A stretch of 64,000 nt of DNA. Source: Rhynchosporium graminicola. Taxonomy: Eukaryota; Ascomycota; Leotiomycetes; Helotiales; Ploettnerulaceae. The position numbers were made by a program, and so were the translations under genes. Below, in pieces: positions 58,813 through 64,000 of the stretch; the first letter of the stretch is position 1; every line of letters starts with the position of its first letter. The notes beneath the pieces are model-generated. The model did not search any database. It was not told where the DNA came from and saw only the letters and a program-made list of their open reading frames with translations. The stretch covers positions 388,339 through 452,338 of the forward strand of contig FJUW01000028.1 of the NCBI GenBank assembly GCA_900074885.1, given 5' to 3'.

Positions 58813-60523
58813 TTAATCAGATTCGTCCTCACCCTCGCTGTCGACCACTCTCCGTGTGACGACATCTTTGATCTCTTCATTAAGAAGTTCTCCGACTTCA
58901 ACACTCTCTGCCAGCACCTGCCTCGCTTGTTCTATATCCCTACCCATATCTTCCATAATCAACTGCACTGCGACTTCAGGAACCAGGACAGATTGTACAT
59001 AAGCTGCGAAGCCTCTAGCAGATATTAGAGGATCCTGCGGCGCTCTCCTCTTGAGTAATGGAGTGAACTTGTGCATGATGTTTTCTGAGAAAATGCGGAG
59101 ACCGCGAGCTCCGTAAAACCCAGGTGTCAAATTCGACGTCATCTTCCTTAAATTCCGGTCTCCACCAGCAGCAACATTCTCGTCCCAGAGGTCCCGATAA
59201 TGTGAACTCTGTCCGTTGATCAATTTCTTGATGAAAGCATGGTGCTTCGAGATACGGGAGTCTAAATTATCCCAGTCGATGGGAGGATAGCCCTCGATGT
59301 CCCAATGGTCCTGAGCAGTTCTAACTTTATGTGCTCTACAGAACTTCTCCTGGACACGAATGTTCATGACACCATTCTTGCTATGCGCTCTAATATCTTC
59401 TGGGCTGACATCTGCACCGCACATTGGGCAACATGCTCGTTGCGTCATGCTTGTAAAGTCGTAATCCATATCTTGCGACACAGGGCCCAGCTCATCTCGG
59501 TCTTTGTCAATAATCGCTTTCGCTGTGGATAGTAAGTCGGTACCCAAATAGAGCGTATGAGGCTTCAGCCCTTCTATTTGTTTTGCAGGCGACTCGTCCG
59601 TCGAAGGTAGACGGAGATTCTTCACGACCTGCTTCACTGAATCTTCATCGGAGTCGCTTAGGTCATCCAGGCCATACTTTCTCAGTGCCTTTGGCTCATC
59701 TTTGGTTGGGGTTGGAGTGAAGCCTAGATCAGCATGGCGATTGAGACCGGTCGTCTTTTTGGGGGTTGATTCGGGAGAGGTGTCTATATCGGAAAACACT
59801 TTGAGACCCTTTGATGAATTTGACTTCTGAGGGCTCTGGTCCACTTGGTCGTACTGTTTCAGTTTTTCTTCTTACCATTAGCCACATGATCCTCTCAGAG
59901 CATAGCTGGAGGGTCTAACCTTTTGCTTTCCTTCCGCCCCGTGGCACGCGAATTTTGGGGGGCTTTGCGTTGCCATACGTGTTCATGGCTTTCTTGCCGG
60001 GCCTCTGCACGACATTACCAAATATATCTGTCTTTCCTCCTCCAAGCTTTGGGGGCTGCTCCTCGCCTTTCCTCTTCGTGCTATTTCTGGAGCTTACTGA
60101 AGAATTACTGGGGCTATGTACCGCATTCGCACTCCTTGTTGCGGTTCGAATACCCCTCGAGTCCTCATTTGTTGCTCTGTCGGTCAGGGCATTTTCCTTC
60201 CTTGATGCATGTGTAAAATGACCTATCGTCTCTTTAATCGACCCGTAATCTGTTCCTTTGATGTCGGACGGATCTGGATCATTTTCGCTATCCGACGAGC
60301 TATCTGGCTCGCGCCCAATATCCTCTTCCACTTCTTTCATGGGAGACTTTCGGACATTGACTGGTCGTTTCGGAGCACTTTTGAGGGCCATGAGAGCGGG
60401 ATGGCTATTTGCTGAAGCATTTGATCTTAGTAAAAGAGGTTCGAGCTTGTATTCACGCTTGTCCAATCCCACACGCCGTTGCTGGGCGCAATCGAGGTGA
60501 AGCTTAGTGATAGATGCACTCAT
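58813..60523 (-). CDS. RTC4-domain protein
   Basis: Two exons: 60523..59920 and 59870..58813, with a 49-bp intron (GTTAGA donor); the product is 553 aa. Exon 1 encodes a disordered, charged, Ser-rich N-terminus with a basic stretch (PPKIRVPRGGRKAKG). In exon 2 a CPMC...H motif (CCPMCGADVSPEDIRAHSKNG) resembles a small zinc knuckle. The C-terminal RTC4-like region follows: WDIEGYPPIDWDNLDSRISKHHAFIKKLI, GFYGARGLRIFSENIMHKF and FAAYVQSVLVPEVAVQLIMEDM. RTC4 (restriction of telomere capping 4) came from a yeast telomere screen; its molecular role is little known. Two acceptors three bases apart (exon 2 starting at 59870 or 59867) would give proteins differing by one glutamate. Divergent from dynactin p50. 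Confidence 0.85.
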
Positions 60524-60895
60524 CGGGAAAGATCGCGTCGGTGCGTAACATTTCCAAACTTCAGTGAGGCAGCATCAGACTTGATAGTGAAATAATGCGA
60601 ATGGACACTGTATTGATGCTTGTATTCAGGTAAGTGTATTTTGACATTAGATCATCGAATGTCATAAATATACTGGAGTTGAATGGTTGCAGGCCAGCTG
60701 GCGCAATGCCACTCGTCGATCAGGTAGGATATTTTGGATGGTACATAATTGTACAGAGAACGGAAGCGGTAGGTTAGGTCCAAGCTTCAATCCCTGCCGG
60801 CATTTGCATCGCGTCCCTGGATGGAACCTGTGCTGCGGTTAAGATTATCTCCAGACAATATCAGAGTCGAGACTTAAACCAGTACATATTGAACG
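60524..60895. promoter_or_regulatory. Divergent promoter, RTC4-domain gene / dynactin p50
   Basis: A 372-bp intergenic region shared by two divergent start codons. It is too short for two fully separate promoters. No specific binding site can be claimed. Confidence 0.55.
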
Positions 60896-62303
60896 ATGGC
60901 ATTGAATAGAAAATATGCAGCATTGCCAGATTTGGTAAGTCAGGTATTAAAGACAATTTATGAAGTGCCTGCTAACACACAAGTCCAGGACTCTGCTCCC
61001 GACGTTTATGAGACTCCTGACTTGACCGATGACAACTCCACAGCTCCCGTACGTGGACCCATCAACCCTCTATGCAATTACTCACACAGTACAGACTGGG
61101 AGAGATCGCTCCGAATCTACTTCATCGTCTTACAAAGACTTCGACGAAGAGGAGAACGATGCGCCTGGAATATCCCGCTCGCGTTTACACCCAGATGAGG
61201 CCCGCACCCTTTTCTCCCCTGCACAAATCGACGCTCGAGATGTAGATTTCTCCGATCGAGTCACGGCGAAAAAGAAATCCTACAAAGCATCTACGCGGCG
61301 ACAGCGAAGAAAGGAGGACGGGACTGAAGAATATGGAGATTTTAGCGACGATGAGGATGGCGAGAGCCTGGAAAGAAAACTCGCAAGACTGAGACGAGAA
61401 ATCGAGGAGGTTAAAGAGGAATATGGACGGAGACTAGCTGAAAAAGAAAATGCGGGCGAGGATGAGAAAATTGACCTGGGTCAGGATGTGACGGATTTGA
61501 ATAGGATGCTTGACGGAATGTCTACAGTAAGGGGAAGCAAAAGGATAGGCGCGAAGTTTGCAAAGGATCTGGGAACAGGTGTCAAAGCCAATGGACCACC
61601 ACAAACGTCACCAGCCAATGGCGAATCTGCTACCTATACGATCACATATGCGCCAACCTACCAGCAAAGTCATGCTCTTGCTAAAGCCGCAGATTTCGAC
61701 GGGAGACTGGCTTTGATTGAGAAGGCCCTTGGGATAAGTGCAGCAGAGTTACCATCCTTGACAACAAATGGGGTGCTAAGGGCTATGCTTCCCACCCTCG
61801 ATACGCTACAACGTCAGATATCTGTCATCTCGGAGTCTACACCTGCGTCGCTAGACAGCATCAGTCGGAGAGTGAGGGCTCTAACGCAAGAGGCTGAAAG
61901 GTTAGAAGATTCCCGAAAGGCTGCAAAGGCAGCCCAGGATGCACTGAGAGCGGCGGGTGGTGATACGGATGCCGAAGACGGCGAAGACTCCGAGCAAAGC
62001 GCTAAGATCAACGCTCTCTATGGCACTTTGAAAACTATAGAGGATCTTGCACCTCTGCTTCCATCGCTTATAGACCGGTTACGTTCTCTGCGAGCGATCC
62101 ATGCCGACGCCGCTACAGCTAGTGACAGCCTTGATAGAGTGGAAAAGCAGCAAACTGGAATGGCTGACGATATTCAGAAGTGGAGGGAAGGATTGGAAAA
62201 AGTCGAAGAGGCTTTGAAGCAAGGGGAATGTATGATGAGAGGAAATATGAAGGCTGTTGAGGCTTGGGTTAAGGAATTGGAGCAGAAGATGGAGCAATTA
62301 TAA
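60896..62303 (+). CDS. Dynactin subunit 2 (p50 dynamitin)
   Basis: Three exons: 60896..60934, 60989..61048 and 61095..62303; introns are 54 and 46 bp and the product is 435 aa. The N-terminus joins across the introns to NRKYAALPDLDSAPDVYETPDL, the dynamitin signature that inserts along the Arp1 filament. A charged region then precedes long coiled coils: LERKLARLRREIEEVKEEYGRRLAEKE, RRVRALTQEAERLEDSRKAAKAAQDAL and KVEEALKQGECMMRGNMKAVEAWVKELEQKM. The middle FDGRLALIEKALGI block is conserved in p50. It forms the shoulder of dynactin together with p24 and p150, linking dynein to cargo; loss causes nuclear-distribution defects in filamentous fungi. The first exon is only 39 nt. The adjacent raw frames at 60896-61198 and from 61029 each read through one of these introns. 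Confidence 0.95.
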
Positions 62304-62794
62304 AAGCTGCATGTTTATAGTCTAAATGTTGTACTAGATACCCAATTCTTACGAACGAGTTATATCAATTTCACACGAAAGTAGATTTAGACCTTCTTAG
62401 TTTTAATGCTGACTTTATTTTGGTTCAAGTCAGGGGTCGCTATCTCAGCCCTCCGGCCTCGTCATGTCTCTCCGTAGCGAAACCTGTCAACATGCCGAAC
62501 CTTTAGGTCTCAACCAAAGACCCTCCGTTTCCAAACTCAATCCAGAAACATCGTTCGACCTTTTGAAAAGCGAACTCTTCATGCACAGCTGCGATTTCTC
62601 CCATGATTCAACTACCGAATTCTCAATGCTAATAAGATCGTTTAACCAGTTTTCTACCATCAGTTGACTCGAGGTGGTGAGGCTGAGCACAGGGCTGAGC
62701 TGTTGTACCAACCAACAAGATCGAGAGTACGCGCAAGATAGGATAGGGCATAGGACGCAGAATCATAGGCGTCAAATCCACTCTTTAGGAGAAT
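62304..62794. other. Intergenic, unassigned overlapping frames
   Basis: 491 bp between dynactin p50 and the transporter. Frames on both strands overlap at 62464-62711 (67 and 74 codons). The minus-strand one (SSQLMVENWLNDLISIENSVVESW) looks slightly protein-like, but I cannot support it as a gene. Confidence 0.4.
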
Positions 62795-64000
62795 ATGTCA
62801 ACATGGCAGGGCAAAGCTTCGGTCAAAGGCTCCTCGGAGAGGATGCGGATGGCATTGTTAACGTTCTCCCTCGTTGGATTGCAGTACGTGTTCTCCTGCG
62901 AATGATAGGGTGTCCGCTGATAATGTTTTGCAGATTTACTTGGGGCATTGAAATGACTTGTAGGTCCCATGTAGAATGAGTCTATTGGGAATATCTGGGC
63001 TAATCGAAAGTTTAGATTGCACACCGTATCTCCTTTCCCTTGGCCTAACGAAATCCCGAACATCTCTTGTTTGGATCGCAGGGCCCATCTCGGGATTGAT
63101 TATGCAACCTATAGTTGGCGTTATAGCAGACCAGTCGACATCGAAATATGGCAGACGGCGTCCATTCATGGTTGTAGGGTCGTTCTTAGTGGCGGCTTCT
63201 CTGATGGTCTTGGGGTGGACGAAGGAGATTGTGGCATATTTTGTGGAGGAGGGGGACTTCAGGAAGGAGTGCACAGTAACACTGGCTGTTCTGTCCATTT
63301 ATGCGATTGATTTTGCTATAAATGCTGGTGAGTTGGCTTATAGTGAGATTTGGGCGGAAGTGCTGACAGGAGACAGTTCAGGGGAGTTGCAGGAGCCTGA
63401 TCACGGATACACTACCTGCGCCTAAGCAGCAGGCTGGCAGTGCTTGGGGTGAGTTTCTTGCCGTGAATCAAGGGTAATGTTAACCATTTCAAGCTAGCAG
63501 AATGGTTGCCATTGGTCATCTCGTAGGATATGTAATTGGGACCGTCGACCTTATCGGGATCTTTGGCAGATCATACGGAGATACACAATTCAAAAAGTTG
63601 ATCCTGTTAGCGGCATTCGCACTGGTGTCCACAGTCGCTGTGACTTCGTGGGCAGTTACGGAACGAGTTCTGGTATCGAGTAAAGACGACAACGTTCCCT
63701 CCAAAGGATTGACACATATCGTTAGCAAGGTCTACCGTGCAGCAAGTACTCTCCCACCTCGAATGCAAGCCATCTGCAACATCCAGCTATGGATGGGAGT
63801 TGGCTGGTTCCCTTTCATGTTCTATAGCACGACATTTGTTGGCGAGATATATTTCAGATACGACGCTCCACAGAACCTGAAACACTCCAGTGATTCACTT
63901 GGAGAAATCGGCAGGATAGGAAGTTTCTCACTCGTGATATTCTCGTTCGTCACTTTCGTAGGGGCTCTCGTCATTCCACTCTTCGTCAAATCTCCCGACG
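62795..64000 (+). CDS. Sucrose/alpha-glucoside-type MFS transporter, 3' end cut by window
   Basis: Five exons visible: 62795..62883, 62934..62959, 63016..63327, 63377..63448 and 63495 to the window end (335 codons so far). Joined, they read MRMALLTFSLVGLQFTWGIEMTYCTPYLLSLGL, the start of the fungal sucrose-transporter (GPH/SUT-like) family. Then come WIAGPISGLIMQPIVGVIAD, the loop motif YGRRRPF between helices 2 and 3, INAVQGSCRSLITDTLPAPKQQAGSAW and ASRMVAIGHLVGYVIG. About seven or eight membrane helices are covered. Members are proton symporters for sucrose, maltose or other alpha-glucosides in the plasma membrane. The ATG follows an in-frame TAG. The second exon is a 26-nt microexon. Frames at 62674-62979 that read through the first intron give a poorer match. 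Confidence 0.92.

Noticed and set aside
62674..62979. Frame reading IAVRVLLRMIGCPLIMFCRFTWGIEMT as transporter helix 1
   Set aside because: It reads through a clear GTACGT...TTTTGCAG intron. The spliced alternative in another frame gives the family-typical SLVGLQFTWG.

Overview
The window is nuclear DNA of a filamentous ascomycete (Pezizomycotina). Genes are split by short introns of about 46-80 bp with GTAAGT/GTACGT-type donors, CTAAC-like branch sites and CAG/TAG acceptors. There are no operons, coding exons are separated by 0.3-4.5 kb intergenic stretches rich in microsatellites, and the content is typical of this group: a HET-domain gene, a KipA/Kip2 kinesin, Snt2, CYP51 and a sucrose-type MFS carrier. 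The CYP51 sequence looks most like Leotiomycetes (Helotiales), but that placement is from memory and is only moderately sure. No tRNA, rRNA, CRISPR array, intact transposon or virus-derived gene was recognised.

Layout. 1-2.7 kb: nothing supported. 2.7-9.4 kb: three consecutive minus-strand lipid/membrane genes, namely a PAQR/haemolysin-III (Izh3-like) membrane protein, CYP51 (sterol 14-alpha-demethylase) and DGAT2 (triacylglycerol synthesis). 10.4-12.6 kb: a large C2H2 zinc-finger regulator (minus). 12.6-15.5 kb: repeat-rich spacer. 15.5-17.3 kb: a decayed HET (heterokaryon incompatibility) gene with several frameshifts. 18.3-19.3 kb: a histidine phosphatase (PGM family, five exons, minus), divergent from an STK19-domain protein (19.9-21.1 kb). 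21-24.9 kb: spacer with possible gene debris. 24.9-28.1 kb: kinesin-7 (KipA/Kip2 type). 28.1-32.6 kb: a long spacer packed with tetra-, penta- and hexanucleotide repeats. 32.6-34.5 kb: a FUT8-like type II membrane glycosyltransferase. 35.3-38.2 kb: a divergent pair, a sorbitol-type MDR dehydrogenase (minus) and a 2-deoxy-gluconate-dehydrogenase-like SDR (plus). 39.6-43.9 kb: three proteins of unknown function. 44.2-47.4 kb: a nine-exon HELQ/POLQ-type helicase (minus), divergent from SNT2 (49.8-55.1 kb). 55.3-57.5 kb: a five-segment GNAT acetyltransferase model (minus; four exons) divergent from a small unknown protein. 58.8-62.3 kb: an RTC4-domain protein (minus) divergent from dynactin p50/dynamitin (plus). 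62.8 kb to the end: a sucrose/alpha-glucoside-type MFS transporter cut by the window edge.

Gene models were rebuilt by hand: each splice junction was chosen so that the phase closes and the protein matches the family. Several differ from the raw reading frames. Two stop-free, multiple-of-three introns hide inside the long SNT2 frame, the transporter begins in a different frame and uses a 26-nt microexon, and an intron restores a family-typical reading in the GNAT gene.

Functional themes are sterol and neutral-lipid synthesis at the left end, polyol/sugar-acid oxidation in the middle, and genome maintenance and chromatin (STK19, HELQ-like, Snt2, RTC4) plus microtubule transport (KipA kinesin, dynactin p50) across the rest. 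I see no multi-gene system that is plainly new. The best candidates for new biology are the fungal FUT8-like enzyme, the HELQ-like helicase, the splice-variable Snt2 finger and the unknown conserved proteins.
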